54,134 nt of DNA from an uncultured Bacilli bacterium (GCA_934130045.1 CAKOXI010000007.1:1-54134); one strand, 5' to 3'. Shown: positions 46,282 to 54,134, counted from the stretch's first letter. Numbers and translations: made by a program. Notes: generated by a model from the letters alone, not told the origin.

Positions 46282-47055
46282 TCAAAATATATTATTTTTG
46301 TCATTTTTCTCATATTCTTTTATAGTTTGAATAATTTGAAATAATCCATCACTATAACTTTTACTAAAATCAATATATTTTTTTGATTGAAGTATTTTAG
46401 GAATTTCACATTCTTCAAGTTTAATTGGAATTATTTTAACTTTACCTAAATTGATTTCATCCCACAACATTGTTTCCCATTCTTTCGTTACCCAGTTTGA
46501 TTCTACAGAATTTTTTGACAAAAACAATAAAGCAAAACTACATTCTTCTATACCACTATTTATTTTTGTCATAATAGATTCGCCAGGTAATATGTCAAAA
46601 GCATCTAACCAAGTACTAATTCCTCTTTGTTGTAAGTCTAGTGCAACAGATATGACAATTGATTTATCAGCTGAAGAATGTGAAAGAAAAACCTTCTTAT
46701 TTTTTTGTTTATTAAATTCTAAATAATTTTCAAGTCTACTATAAATTTCATTTTCAATTAAATTCTTTTCTTCAATCAATTCTAATCTTTTAGTTTCAGA
46801 AATTTTGCTCCATAATTGATGTAAAATTTCTGTTTTTCTATTATTTAAATCATCAATATTAAAATTATCTGTTATATATTCTTGATTAATATAATAATAT
46901 TTTGAATTATCAAAGAACTCCCCAAAATAAACAACAGATTTTTCTACGCCATCAATATCAATATCATCATCATAATATCCAAATTTTCTTTTAAACTCTC
47001 CATCTATTATTCTCACTAAACCATAATTTTCAATATATGAATTTTCTTTTGTCAT
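46282..47055 (-). CDS. TIR-domain protein
   Basis: 257 residues. C-terminal TIR domain (about 120-248): 'KVFLSHSSADK' (box 1), 'GISTWLDAFDILPGESI' (box 2 region), 'ALLFLSKNSVESNWVTKEWE' with E192 in the position of the catalytic Glu of NAD-cleaving TIRs, and 'KIIPIKLEECEIP'. Residues 1-115 hold no recognised domain and begin with a compact beta-type part followed by helices (75-112). Bacterial TIR proteins often degrade NAD+ or make signal nucleotides in phage defence. AAGGGTGTAATA before the ATG. Inside the repeat-bounded island, downstream of Fic. Confidence 0.88.
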   Translation of the reverse strand: MTKENSYIENYGLVRIIDGEFKRKFGYYDDDIDIDGVEKSVVYFGEFFDNSKYYYINQEYITDNFNIDDLNNRKTEILHQLWSKISETKRLELIEEKNLIENEIYSRLENYLEFNKQKNKKVFLSHSSADKSIVISVALDLQQRGISTWLDAFDILPGESIMTKINSGIEECSFALLFLSKNSVESNWVTKEWETMLWDEINLGKVKIIPIKLEECEIPKILQSKKYIDFSKSYSDGLFQIIQTIKEYEKNDKNNIF

Positions 47056-47123
47056 TATTACACCCTTATTCTAATCTATATTCCTTTCATACTTTGTGTT
47101 TTTCTTTCATAACTTTTCAAAAT

Positions 47124-48050
47124 TTATAATAATTCTAAATATTTATTTAACATCTCAATTTCTAACTCGGTAACTAACTTAATAAAATCGGTATAATTGC
47201 CGGTTGTATGTGCTTTATCTAATGTTTCATAATATTTTAATCTTGACTCTTTCTTAATTATTACAGGTAAGTATCCACTACTCATCAAATCTAAGTTCAT
47301 AAGTAATCTTGATGTTCTACCATTTCCATCTACAAATGGATGTATTTTAACAAGTTCTCCATGTAACAAAGCAGCCTTAATTATTGGATGATATTTATTC
47401 CATGTATTGTAATTAACAATAAGTTTTTCCATTAGTTCTGGTAATTTTAAATAGTCTGGTGGTATATGGGTTGCTCCCTTAATAGTAACATTTTCCTGTC
47501 TATATCTACCCGCATTTTCATTATCAATATCTTTCAAAACTAGCCCATGAATACTCTTTATATTCCATTCAGTAATTGGATTTTTGCCCTTAACCAAATC
47601 ATCTAGATATAAAATTGCTTGTTCATGATTTATAACCTCTAAATGTTCTTTAATTGATTTACCACCAACAGTGATTCCTTCCAAAACAACTTGGGTTTCT
47701 CTTAAAGTTAATGTATTTCCTTCAATGCCATTACTATTATAAGTCCATTCTAAATTTATGGTTTCTTTTAAGGATTTTAAAGTCTCTTTAGATATAGATC
47801 TCTTACTATCCAAATTTCTTTTTAAACTATCAACCTCATCGAAGTAATTATCATCCAAATTAATTATAAAATTATCTTTGTCTGGCTTAATACTTCTCTT
47901 ATCAACAGGTTTATCAGCATCAATTGGAATATTCCAATTATTTCCAACCTTAACCGCACCTTCAATTCTTCCCTCTTGAAGTAGTTGTCTTATTCTTCTT
48001 TCACTAATATTCCATTTTTTTTCAGTCTCTTTAGTAGTCATATATTCCAT
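47124..48050 (-). CDS. Fic-family protein with N-terminal DNA-binding domain
   Basis: About 308 residues from the ATG at 48050 (AGAGGTGATAGC upstream; the open frame extends 16 codons further through the promoter). N-terminal helix-turn-helix (1-45, 'KKWNISERRIRQLLQEGRI'), then a Fic domain with inhibitory motif 'SNGIEGN' (S106-E110-G111, class II) and the active loop 'HPFVDGNGR' (237-245). Family members AMPylate or otherwise modify proteins; the intact inhibitory helix suggests it is normally kept off. The promoter overlaps paired operator-like sites, consistent with autoregulation by its own HTH. Confidence 0.9.
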   Translation of the reverse strand: MEYMTTKETEKKWNISERRIRQLLQEGRIEGAVKVGNNWNIPIDADKPVDKRSIKPDKDNFIINLDDNYFDEVDSLKRNLDSKRSISKETLKSLKETINLEWTYNSNGIEGNTLTLRETQVVLEGITVGGKSIKEHLEVINHEQAILYLDDLVKGKNPITEWNIKSIHGLVLKDIDNENAGRYRQENVTIKGATHIPPDYLKLPELMEKLIVNYNTWNKYHPIIKAALLHGELVKIHPFVDGNGRTSRLLMNLDLMSSGYLPVIIKKESRLKYYETLDKAHTTGNYTDFIKLVTELEIEMLNKYLELL

Positions 48051-48069
48051 GCTATCACCTCTCATTAAC

Positions 48070-48121
48070 ATAATACCAGATTCGGTAGTATCTGTCAATA
48101 TTTTTATTCCGAGACCGGTAT
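48070..48121 (-). promoter_or_regulatory. fic promoter with two opposed operator-like sites
   Basis: TTGACA (48093-48098), 17 bases, TATTAT (48070-48075). A 13-base site ATACCAGATTCGG (48073-48085) covers the -10 edge and spacer. An inverted, 10-of-13 matching copy, ATACCGGTCTCGG read on the minus strand (48121-48109), lies just upstream of the -35 box. The pair brackets the promoter as repressor sites do. Confidence 0.6.
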
Positions 48122-48131
48122 ATTTTGATTT

Positions 48132-48311
48132 TTATCCATTCTTTACTTTATACCCAAGAGCTATTTGCAATTCTCTAGCACACCAATATTCATTTTCAAA
48201 CTCATTAATATGTTTAATGTTCTCAAAAGTTTTTTCGGTATATTCTTCTATATTACTCATTTTTACTAAGCTTCCCTTGCTGTATGTTATATCAATCATT
48301 TGTTCTGACAT
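48132..48311 (-). pseudogene. N-terminal remnant of a DinD-like gene
   Basis: 59 codons from the ATG at 48311 to a TAA at 48132. 'TFENIKHINEFENEYWCARELQIALGYK' matches the N-terminus of DinD (DNA-damage-inducible protein D, BRO-N-like) and then stops. In the next frame the sequence continues 'KEWIKI', the expected continuation, so a frameshift broke the gene, and the rest (~220 residues) has been lost or replaced by the fic promoter. Weak AGGAAAC ribosome site. Confidence 0.7.
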
Positions 48312-48336
48312 TAGTTTCCTATTATTTTTCGTCTTG

Positions 48337-48367
48337 TTATAAAATAAAAAAATATATTTTCTATTTT
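48337..48367. repeat. Right copy of 31-bp island-flanking direct repeat
   Basis: Same 31 bases as 45459-45489. Includes the last codons and TAG stop of rsmD and the A/T palindrome AAAATATATTTT that follows, so it may be the native rsmD 3' end or terminator and the original integration site. Confidence 0.8.
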
Positions 48368-48894
48368 GAAAATATACTTATATGTTTAGTACCATATTTT
48401 TTATGCTTAATTAAATTATAATTTTCAAAGTTAATTATTTCTCCCTCATATTCACAAATAATTAAGCCATTATCTTTTAATAAATTATTGACATATATAA
48501 ACTTTAAAACATCATTAATCAAATTTTCTTTATATGGAGGATCTAAAAAAATCAAATCAAAATTTACTTCTTCATCTTTGAATTTTTTTAAAGCATTTTT
48601 ATAATCATCGATTATTATTTTATAATCAGACTGAATTTTTAATAAATTAGTATTTAAAATCTTAGTTATTTGTTTTCCATTATCTACAAAATAACAAATA
48701 GATGCACCATTACTTATTGCTTCAATACCAAGAGAACCACTACCAGCAAATAAATCAAGACAAATGCTATCCTTTATTTTATCTTGTATCATAGCAAACA
48801 TAGATTCCTTTACTCTATCCATTGTTGGTCTAGTACCATTTATATCAAAACCTTCTAATTTTATTCCTTTATATTTTCCACTTATTACTCTCAT
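48361..48894 (-). CDS. rsmD: 16S rRNA m2G966 methyltransferase
   Basis: 177 residues. 'RVISGKYKG' N-terminus, 'TRPTMDRVKESMFAM', SAM loop 'CLDLFAGSGSLGIEAISNGA', catalytic 'FLDPPYKENL', all characteristic of RsmD. Follows ylbE by eight bases, the standard ylbD-ylbE-(ylbF-ylbG)-rsmD order of Bacilli with ylbF/ylbG missing. coaD, which usually follows rsmD, is absent; the island begins at the stop codon instead. Confidence 0.93.
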   Translation of the reverse strand: MRVISGKYKGIKLEGFDINGTRPTMDRVKESMFAMIQDKIKDSICLDLFAGSGSLGIEAISNGASICYFVDNGKQITKILNTNLLKIQSDYKIIIDDYKNALKKFKDEEVNFDLIFLDPPYKENLINDVLKFIYVNNLLKDNGLIICEYEGEIINFENYNLIKHKKYGTKHISIFSK

Positions 48895-48902
48895 ATCTCA
48901 TC

Positions 48903-49124
48903 CTACTTTAACGAACTCATAACAGACTGAATCATTTCTATTGTTGTAAACATTTTTTCAATCCTATCAGAAGCTCTCAACTTATATTCATCCTTTACCT
49001 TTTCTTCAAAATTACCAAAATACTCTGGATTTCTGGTTAAAATTTTATACCAAATCGAATTTTCTCTTATATATCTTTGATAATAGGGATTATTTTTAAT
49101 TTTAAATTGAATTTCTAAAGACAA
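48903..49124 (-). CDS. YlbE-like protein
   Basis: 73 residues, TTG start directly after the ylbD stop codon, with GAGG inside the ylbD end. 'YYQRYIRENSIWYKILTRNPEYF' and the C-terminal 'IEMIQSVMSSL' match the YlbE family. Very small, soluble. Function unknown; the conserved ylbD/E/rsmD block supports the assignment. Confidence 0.75.
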   Translation of the reverse strand: MSLEIQFKIKNNPYYQRYIRENSIWYKILTRNPEYFGNFEEKVKDEYKLRASDRIEKMFTTIEMIQSVMSSLK

Positions 49125-49487
49125 TTAATCCTCAAAATGTTTATATAATGGTCTTGGTTTATATTCTTCTTTTTGTGTATCTTTACTACTACCAAAATCT
49201 TGCATTACCCCTATTACTCTCTGTAAGCTATTTACACCCTCACGTACACTTTCTAGATCAATACCTTTTATCCATGACATTAAATCACTTTTTGCAGATG
49301 AATCTGTATTTACATCCTTTACTTCTTTTTTCTCATCACTTAAAAACTCTTTCCATGCAGAAGAATCATTACCATACAAATCATATATTTCATAAAACTT
49401 TTGCCAACTCATTTCATTATTTTTAACATATTTAATTAAACGTGGATTTTCTTTAACAAATCCTTTAAACTCCTCTAATTTAGACAT
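49125..49487 (-). CDS. YlbD-like protein
   Basis: 120 residues. 'KLEEFKGFVKENPRLIKYV' N-terminus, central linker rich in Lys/Ser/Asp, and the C-terminal 'PRPLYKHFED' are the hallmarks of the YlbD family (a spore-coat-associated protein in B. subtilis). No other sporulation gene is in the window, so the role here is probably different. AGGTGGTT before the ATG. Confidence 0.75.
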   Translation of the reverse strand: MSKLEEFKGFVKENPRLIKYVKNNEMSWQKFYEIYDLYGNDSSAWKEFLSDEKKEVKDVNTDSSAKSDLMSWIKGIDLESVREGVNSLQRVIGVMQDFGSSKDTQKEEYKPRPLYKHFED

Positions 49488-49545
49488 ATAACCACCTAAT
49501 TTAATATATGCTAAAAAATAAATAAATTGAATTAATTTAAGAAAA

Positions 49546-50151
49546 TTAAGAATTTAATAAATTTTTTACTTTCATACGAATTCTTTGAATGGCATTATCT
49601 ATAGTTTTTGGTTCTTTATTAAGTATTTTTGCTATTTCCTTATACGAAAACGAAGCCATTTTTAATTCAAAAACTTGAAGTTCTAAATTAGTTAATACTT
49701 TCTTTACCTTTTCAATTAATTCCTTTTGATTTTCATAGTCTAAAATTTGAATTTCAGGATTTAAGCTATTATCCTTAAAAATAATATCTGCCTTATATTT
49801 TTCTTCATCATCATATTCTATTGATATTGATTCATTTAATACTCTATTTTTTTGCCTTCTTGTTTGAGTTACTAAACTTGCAATTGCATTTTCAATACAT
49901 GTTCTAGCATATGAATAGAATTTTATATTTTTATTTTCATCATAGCTATTAATAGCTCTATTTAATCCAAGCATTCCTTCCTGTATCAAATCATTCAATT
50001 CTAATCCAGTATTTTTACAATATTTATAAACATTTTTTGAAGTATTAATTATTAACGGTTTATATTTTTCAAAAAGAATTTCATTAGCACTTTCATTATT
50101 TTCTTCTATATAAGATAGTAATTCATAATCATTATAATCATGGTATTTCAT
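49546..50151 (-). CDS. Sigma-70 family factor (SigH-like)
   Basis: 201 residues. Region 2 with 'LNDLIQEGMLGLNRAINSYD' and 'IKFYSYARTCIENAIASLV', and region 4 with an HTH 'FSYKEIAKILNKEPKTIDNAIQRIR'; regions 1 and 3 are absent. Closest in layout to SigH, whose gene lies beside rlmB and mrnC in Bacilli as here. It may control competence or stress genes such as the pilus-type genes at 36397-38908, but that is inference. Confidence 0.85.
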   Translation of the reverse strand: MKYHDYNDYELLSYIEENNESANEILFEKYKPLIINTSKNVYKYCKNTGLELNDLIQEGMLGLNRAINSYDENKNIKFYSYARTCIENAIASLVTQTRRQKNRVLNESISIEYDDEEKYKADIIFKDNSLNPEIQILDYENQKELIEKVKKVLTNLELQVFELKMASFSYKEIAKILNKEPKTIDNAIQRIRMKVKNLLNS

Positions 50152-50157
50152 AAAAAC

Positions 50158-50853
50158 CTACTTTCTACATTTTATTGCCTCAAATACAACAATTCCTGTA
50201 GCAACTGATGCATTTAAACTATTAATAGTTCCACGCATATCTATACTTGCAATAAAATCACAGGATTCGCGAACTAATTTACTCATTCCCTTTCCCTCAT
50301 TACCAATAACTATTGCCATTTTACCACTATAATCTATTTTATCATAAGAGGTTCCCTTCATATCAGTTCCAACAATCCAAAATCCATTATCTTTTAAATA
50401 TTTAATTGTATTATTTAAATTTGTAACACAAGCAATTTTAACATTTTCTAAAGCACCTGCACTAACCTTCATAACTGTTGAATTAACTAAAACTGATCTA
50501 TCTTTTGGAATAATAATTCCATTTACTCCAGCTGCTTCACATGTTCTTATAATAGCTCCTAAATTATGTGGATCTTCAATATGATCTAAAATCACAATTA
50601 GTGAGTCATCAGCACTAATCATTTCTGATGGATCACAATATTCGTAATCAGGAATATTTAATATTATACCCTGATGATTTCCATTTGCAAGTTTATCTAA
50701 TTCATATTTTTCACAATAAACTATACTAATTTTTAATTTTTGTAATGCAGAAATTAGATTTTTATCGTTAAAATCTTTATAAATATAAGCTTTTTTTATC
50801 TTTTCATTCTTTTTTATAACTTCTTCTGCAACATTTTTACCAAATACATACAT
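50158..50853 (-). CDS. rlmB: 23S rRNA 2'-O-methyltransferase RlmB/TrmH-like
   Basis: 231-residue SPOUT enzyme: short N-terminal L30e-like substrate domain, then 'ILDHIEDPHNLGAIIRTCEAAG', 'VIGNEGKGMSKLV' and 'INSLNASVATGIVVFEAI' (knot motifs 1-3). Matches RlmB (G2251 methylation); YacO-type proteins of Bacilli share this form. Six bases upstream of the sigma gene, in the same operon. Confidence 0.9.
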   Translation of the reverse strand: MYVFGKNVAEEVIKKNEKIKKAYIYKDFNDKNLISALQKLKISIVYCEKYELDKLANGNHQGIILNIPDYEYCDPSEMISADDSLIVILDHIEDPHNLGAIIRTCEAAGVNGIIIPKDRSVLVNSTVMKVSAGALENVKIACVTNLNNTIKYLKDNGFWIVGTDMKGTSYDKIDYSGKMAIVIGNEGKGMSKLVRESCDFIASIDMRGTINSLNASVATGIVVFEAIKCRK

Positions 50854-50923
50854 AACTTACCATCCCATCTACATATCACACTTTTTATTATATCATCTTG
50901 TTAAAATTTTTATATCAATTAAA

Positions 50924-51307
50924 TTATAAACTAAATATTTTTTCCATAATTAAATTTATTCTGTCAATTTTATTTTCTAAATACAAATATCCAATTACTG
51001 CTTCTAAACTTGTTGCATATTTATATGTAATTATATCAGTATTTTTAGGAATTCGTGATTTATGATTTCTTGCTCTTTTTATTATTTCCAATTCTATATC
51101 ATTAAAGAAATTATCATTAATTAAAATAGTTACGAATTTTGCTTGATTTTTAGCACTTACATAATTAATAGCCGATTTTTGTAAGCTATTTACTTTAGAA
51201 ATTCCTTGATCAATTAAGAATTTTCTAATATATACCTCATAAATAGCATCACCAATATACGCTAAAGTTAATACATTTTTATCCTTCGTATTCATCATAT
51301 CTATCAA
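50924..51307 (-). CDS. mrnC: Mini-ribonuclease III
   Basis: 127 residues, with RNase III catalytic core but no dsRNA-binding domain. 'LTLAYIGDAIYEVYIRKFLI' (catalytic Asp) and 'ATSLEAVIGYLYLEN' (signature Glu) are present. It matures 23S rRNA ends. Start is uncertain: a TTG at 51307 is well spaced from AAGGGTG, while ATGs at 51298 and 51295 are not; its 5' end overlaps rbgA. Confidence 0.88.
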   Translation of the reverse strand: MIDMMNTKDKNVLTLAYIGDAIYEVYIRKFLIDQGISKVNSLQKSAINYVSAKNQAKFVTILINDNFFNDIELEIIKRARNHKSRIPKNTDIITYKYATSLEAVIGYLYLENKIDRINLIMEKIFSL

Positions 51308-52157
51308 AAGTTACACCCTTTATAATACCATTTTTTATATCGTTTAAAATTACCGCATATACTTTATCGTAATCTATTTCTCCGCCTTTAATTAAACAGC
51401 CTCTTCTTTTACCAATAATATCAAGTGTATTTGTTATATCATATTCGTCTATTTCATCTAATCCATAACGATCCTTTAAAACTTTAGGATAATACTTATA
51501 CAAAATTTTTAGAATATATTCTACTACTTGAAAAAGTGGTAATATTTCTTCTTTAATAGCAGTTAAGCTTGCTAAATTATAAGCAACTTTAGTTTGTTCT
51601 AATTTTGGCCATAAAATACCTGGTGTATCTAAAAGTTCTATATCACTATTTATTCTAATCCAGTTTAAATCTTTTGTAACTCCTGGCATATTTCCAACAT
51701 TAACAGCCTTTTTACCAACTAATCTATTAATTAATGTTGATTTACCTACATTTGGAATACCTATAATTAATACCCTTGCACGTCTTTTTATTAAACCTTT
51801 TTTCTCACGTTTTTCATTAATTGGCATCATAACTTCTTCAGTTAAATTAATTATTTTTTTTGTATCAAAGCTATGTTCTAAATCTACTAATATAACTTTT
51901 TTACCATTTTGTTCATAGTATTTTATCCATTTATTTGTTTCTGTTTTATCGCATAAATCACTTTTTGTCATTATCATAATACGTGGTTTATTTTTTAATA
52001 AATCATCAATTTCTTGAACCACTGATGAATATGGAATTCTTGAATCCACTACCTCATATACAACATCAATCAAATCAATATTTTCTGAAATTAGTCTTTT
52101 TGCTTTAGCCATATGTCCTGGATACCAATTTATATTTGTTTTATTTTCATTATTCAT
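51279..52157 (-). CDS. rbgA: Ribosome biogenesis GTPase RbgA (YlqF)
   Basis: About 292 residues from the ATG at 52157, chosen because GGAAGTGA precedes it; an ATG five codons upstream lacks a site. Circularly permuted GTPase with 'NWYPGHMAKA', G4 'IMTKSDL', G1 'IGIPNVGKSTL' and G3 'LLDTPGILWPK'. It assembles the 50S subunit. The start and ribosome site lie inside the 3' end of rhuM (8-base overlap), so expression is now coupled to that accessory gene. Confidence 0.92.
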   Translation of the reverse strand: MNNENKTNINWYPGHMAKAKRLISENIDLIDVVYEVVDSRIPYSSVVQEIDDLLKNKPRIMIMTKSDLCDKTETNKWIKYYEQNGKKVILVDLEHSFDTKKIINLTEEVMMPINEKREKKGLIKRRARVLIIGIPNVGKSTLINRLVGKKAVNVGNMPGVTKDLNWIRINSDIELLDTPGILWPKLEQTKVAYNLASLTAIKEEILPLFQVVEYILKILYKYYPKVLKDRYGLDEIDEYDITNTLDIIGKRRGCLIKGGEIDYDKVYAVILNDIKNGIIKGVTFDRYDEYEG

Positions 52158-53178
52158 TATTTTCACTTCCATTCTCTATCATTCTTGCTTCATTTAAAAA
52201 ATTATCAAAATCTGATTTATATAATTTATCTTGTTTAACTTTAAATTTATCATACTCTTTATAAGCTAATTCTTGTGCAACACTAACCGATATTTTCCCC
52301 GCATTGCATAATATTTCTTTACCATTAAATTGTAAAAATGCATTTAGCTTTTCTATCCAATCTTTCATAGTCATAGCATTATGATTTTCTGCTTGTAATT
52401 CTGCATAATCTAAATACATAGTTACAATTCTATTCAAATCTTTTAATTCTTTTTCATCTAGATAATTTTTTGCAATGTCAACATCATATTTATAAATTGG
52501 TCCAGCAGGAGAATTTTTCCAATTGGTTAGTCCCATATGTTCTTTTTCTGAATCCACCCTGTTATATATTATTTCAGCTGCGGTATTGCCAGTTATTGCA
52601 TAATGTAATTTATTTTGAACTGTTTTAAAAAATTCTTTTGTTGTTTCTGAATCTTTATCATAATCTACACTACAAGAAGAATATATATCTGTTATTTTTT
52701 GGTAAAATCTTCTTTCGCTTGAACAAATATTTCTAATTCTTTCAAGTATTTCCTCAAAATAATCTTCTCCAAATATGTAATTAGGATTTTTTAATCTTTC
52801 ATCATCCATAACTACACCTTTTATCATATATTCTTTTAATATTTTAGTAGCCCAAATTCTAAAGTTGGTTGCTTTTTTTGAATTTACTCTATATCCAACT
52901 GCAATAATCATATCAAGGTTATATATCTTTACAGGTTTTTTAGAATTATCAACGTCGGTTTTTCCGACGGTATTATTTTCATCAAGTTCACCACTATTTA
53001 ATATATTATTAATATGTTCAGTTATTGTGCTTCTTCCTACACCAAACAATTCTGCAATCAAATTTTGAGTAAGCCATATATCGTTATTTATTAACATTAC
53101 ACTAACCTTAACGTCATTGTTCGAATCCCTATATATTAAAAAATCATGATTAGTTATTTGTAAGTTTTTATTGTCCAT
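52150..53178 (-). CDS. RhuM-family protein
   Basis: 342 residues. N-terminal HTH-like part ('IWLTQNLIAELFGVGRSTITEHINNIL'), 'VKIYNLDMIIAVGYRVNSKKATNFRIWATKILKEYMIKG' (RhuM signature), helical C-terminal domain. Family members are found on pathogenicity islands and mobile elements; function is poorly known, with a suspected toxin or antitoxin-like role. AGAAGGGAG before the ATG. It lies between a broken recombinase and rbgA. Confidence 0.85.
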   Translation of the reverse strand: MDNKNLQITNHDFLIYRDSNNDVKVSVMLINNDIWLTQNLIAELFGVGRSTITEHINNILNSGELDENNTVGKTDVDNSKKPVKIYNLDMIIAVGYRVNSKKATNFRIWATKILKEYMIKGVVMDDERLKNPNYIFGEDYFEEILERIRNICSSERRFYQKITDIYSSCSVDYDKDSETTKEFFKTVQNKLHYAITGNTAAEIIYNRVDSEKEHMGLTNWKNSPAGPIYKYDVDIAKNYLDEKELKDLNRIVTMYLDYAELQAENHNAMTMKDWIEKLNAFLQFNGKEILCNAGKISVSVAQELAYKEYDKFKVKQDKLYKSDFDNFLNEARMIENGSENNE

Positions 53179-53206
53179 ATGTTATTCTCCCTTCTATTAA
53201 ATTTTT

Positions 53207-54134
53207 TTATTTAAAATCAATTTTAACATTTTTATTTTTATCAATATAAATACATTTTACTTTATTTTCTAATTCTAATCTAGTAATATTAGTTAAATTT
53301 AATTTTTCATTTATAATTTCAATTAACCCATTTTCACTAATAGATTTATTATTTTCACAAGTTTTATTTCTATAGTAGTTAGAGCAATAATAATAAACTT
53401 TTCCTTTTGAAGTTCATTTTACCATATTACCACCACAACATTTGCACTTTAAAAATCCAGATAAAATATCTATACTTCCATCTTTATTTGCTTTAGCTTG
53501 TCTATCTAAAATATCTTGCACTTTATCAAATTTTTCTTTACTGACAATTGCTTCATGATTGTTTTCAGTAACAATCCAATCTTTTTTATCTATGCTTATT
53601 TTCTTATCAACTCTATAATTTAATTTTCTTTTTTTGCCTTGAAATAATGTCCCTGTATAATTTTCATTTCTTAGTACTCTATTTACCATTTCAGAATTCC
53701 ATTTTTCATTATTGTCATATCTCTATCTGTGTTAATCTTTAAATACTCACTTGGAGTTAATATATCATTATCGTTTAAAAAGTCTGTAACTTGTCTTTTA
53801 CTTTTACCATCAAGTATTATATTAAATATTTTTCTAATTATATGTGATACATTTTTATCAATTAAAAATTTATGCTTATCTTTTGGATCTTATATATATC
53901 CATAAGGAGCTAATTTTCCAACAAATTTACCATTTTGTTTCTTCATAATTAAAGAACTTCTTACTTTCTTTGATATGCCTTTTGAATACAAATCATTAAA
54001 TAAATTTTTTAATGTAACATAATCATTACCATAGTAATCCGATGAATCTATTTCATAATTTTCATCTACCGAAATTACAGATACTCCCATAGCAGGAAAT
54101 ACCACTTCTACAAAATTACCAGTTTCAATATAAT
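53207..54134 (-). pseudogene. Large serine recombinase, broken and partial
   Basis: One gene in several pieces, running off the right edge. Reading leftward: resolvase-domain remnant ('TGNFVEVVFPAMGVS', then 'KLAPYGYI'), an in-frame TAA (53890-53892), recombinase domain ('FLIDKNVSHIIRKIFNIILDGKS'), a frameshift near 53700 (the frame ends at a TAA; the next frame continues 'KWNSEMVNRVLRNENYTGTL'), zinc ribbon ('LKCKCCGGNM'), a TGA (53414-53416) and a C-terminal tail ('CSNYYRNKTCENNKS') to a TAA at 53207. At least three lesions, so non-functional. Confidence 0.85.

Larger units (their letters stand above)
45459..48367. mobile_element. Repeat-bounded HEPN/TIR/Fic/DinD island
   Basis: A ~2.9-kb segment enclosed by a perfect 31-bp direct repeat whose right copy overlaps the rsmD stop codon. 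All genes inside are accessory types (broken HEPN, TIR, Fic, DinD stump), whereas both flanks are housekeeping or envelope genes. No recombinase remains inside, so the element is either non-autonomous or a remnant. The repeats fit an integration-site duplication at the rsmD 3' end, but a terminator-like repeat copied by another process is also possible. Confidence 0.6.

Noticed and set aside
48049..48342. 97-residue plus-strand ORF across the Fic promoter and DinD stump
   Set aside because: The minus strand carries a recognisable DinD N-terminus and a near-consensus promoter in the same place; the plus ORF has no ribosome site or known motif.
49888..50151. Sporulation programme suggested by YlbD-like and SigH-like genes
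   Set aside because: No spo, sig or coat genes accompany them here, and both families also occur in non-sporulating Bacilli.
53207..54134. TGA or TAA might be recoded, joining the recombinase pieces into one protein
   Set aside because: A frameshift is also needed, both TAA and TGA interrupt the gene, and other genes in the window end in TGA (trmK) while Trp is encoded by TGG.

Overview
The window is a very A+T-rich stretch (about a quarter G+C by eye) of a Firmicutes/Bacilli-type chromosome. Support comes from Bacilli-style gene strings (dnaG-sigA-trmK-yqfQ-like, ylbD-ylbE-rsmD, rbgA-mrnC-rlmB-sigH-like), strong GGAGG-type ribosome binding sites and TTGACA/TATAAT promoters. TGA is used as a stop (for example in trmK) and Trp is TGG, so this is the standard code and not the Mycoplasma code. 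A reduced-genome, gut-type Bacilli lineage (RF39/Erysipelotrichia-like) is a reasonable guess, but it cannot be proven from the sequence alone. Almost everything lies on the minus strand.

Layout. 1-2510: two overlapping genes, each carrying a HEPN-type RxxxxH motif, preceded by a well-formed promoter that makes a ~97-nt structured, terminated RNA. 2516-5120: a secreted-thioredoxin/DsbD-type membrane fusion, a small thioredoxin and a cysteine desulfurase. 5246-5490: tRNA-Ile and tRNA-Glu with promoter and terminator. 5521-10256: Ddl ligase, alpha/beta hydrolase, CPBP protease, a stomatin/NfeD pair and an exported protein. 10371-19393: a polysaccharide operon with five glycosyltransferase genes, an acyltransferase and an ABC-2 exporter, probably making and exporting a cell-surface glycan. 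19582-26389: zinc-ribbon membrane protein, PASTA protein without a kinase domain, and a large glucosaminidase. 26542-35250: pgsA, HAD phosphatase, a 50-residue membrane protein, recD2, mtaB, rsmE, tcdA and unknowns. 35268-35452: a 6S-like RNA. 35518-38908: TtcA-like protein, prepilin peptidase and type II secretion F protein. 39035-45396: yqfQ-like, trmK, sigA, dnaG, a phosphodiester glycosidase and a DUF6273-like protein.

Accessory DNA. 45459-48367 is bounded by a perfect 31-bp direct repeat, one copy of which overlaps the 3' end of rsmD. Between the copies lie a broken HEPN gene, a TIR-domain gene, a Fic gene with its own promoter and paired operator-like sites, and the N-terminal stump of a DinD-like gene. 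This is a small defence/toxin-type island in a housekeeping neighbourhood. The right end (52150-54134) holds a RhuM-family gene next to a decayed large serine recombinase and is probably a second, eroded mobile insertion; its RhuM gene overlaps the start of rbgA.

The best candidates for something undescribed are the HEPN pair with its structured upstream RNA at the left edge, and the repeat-bounded TIR/Fic/HEPN island.
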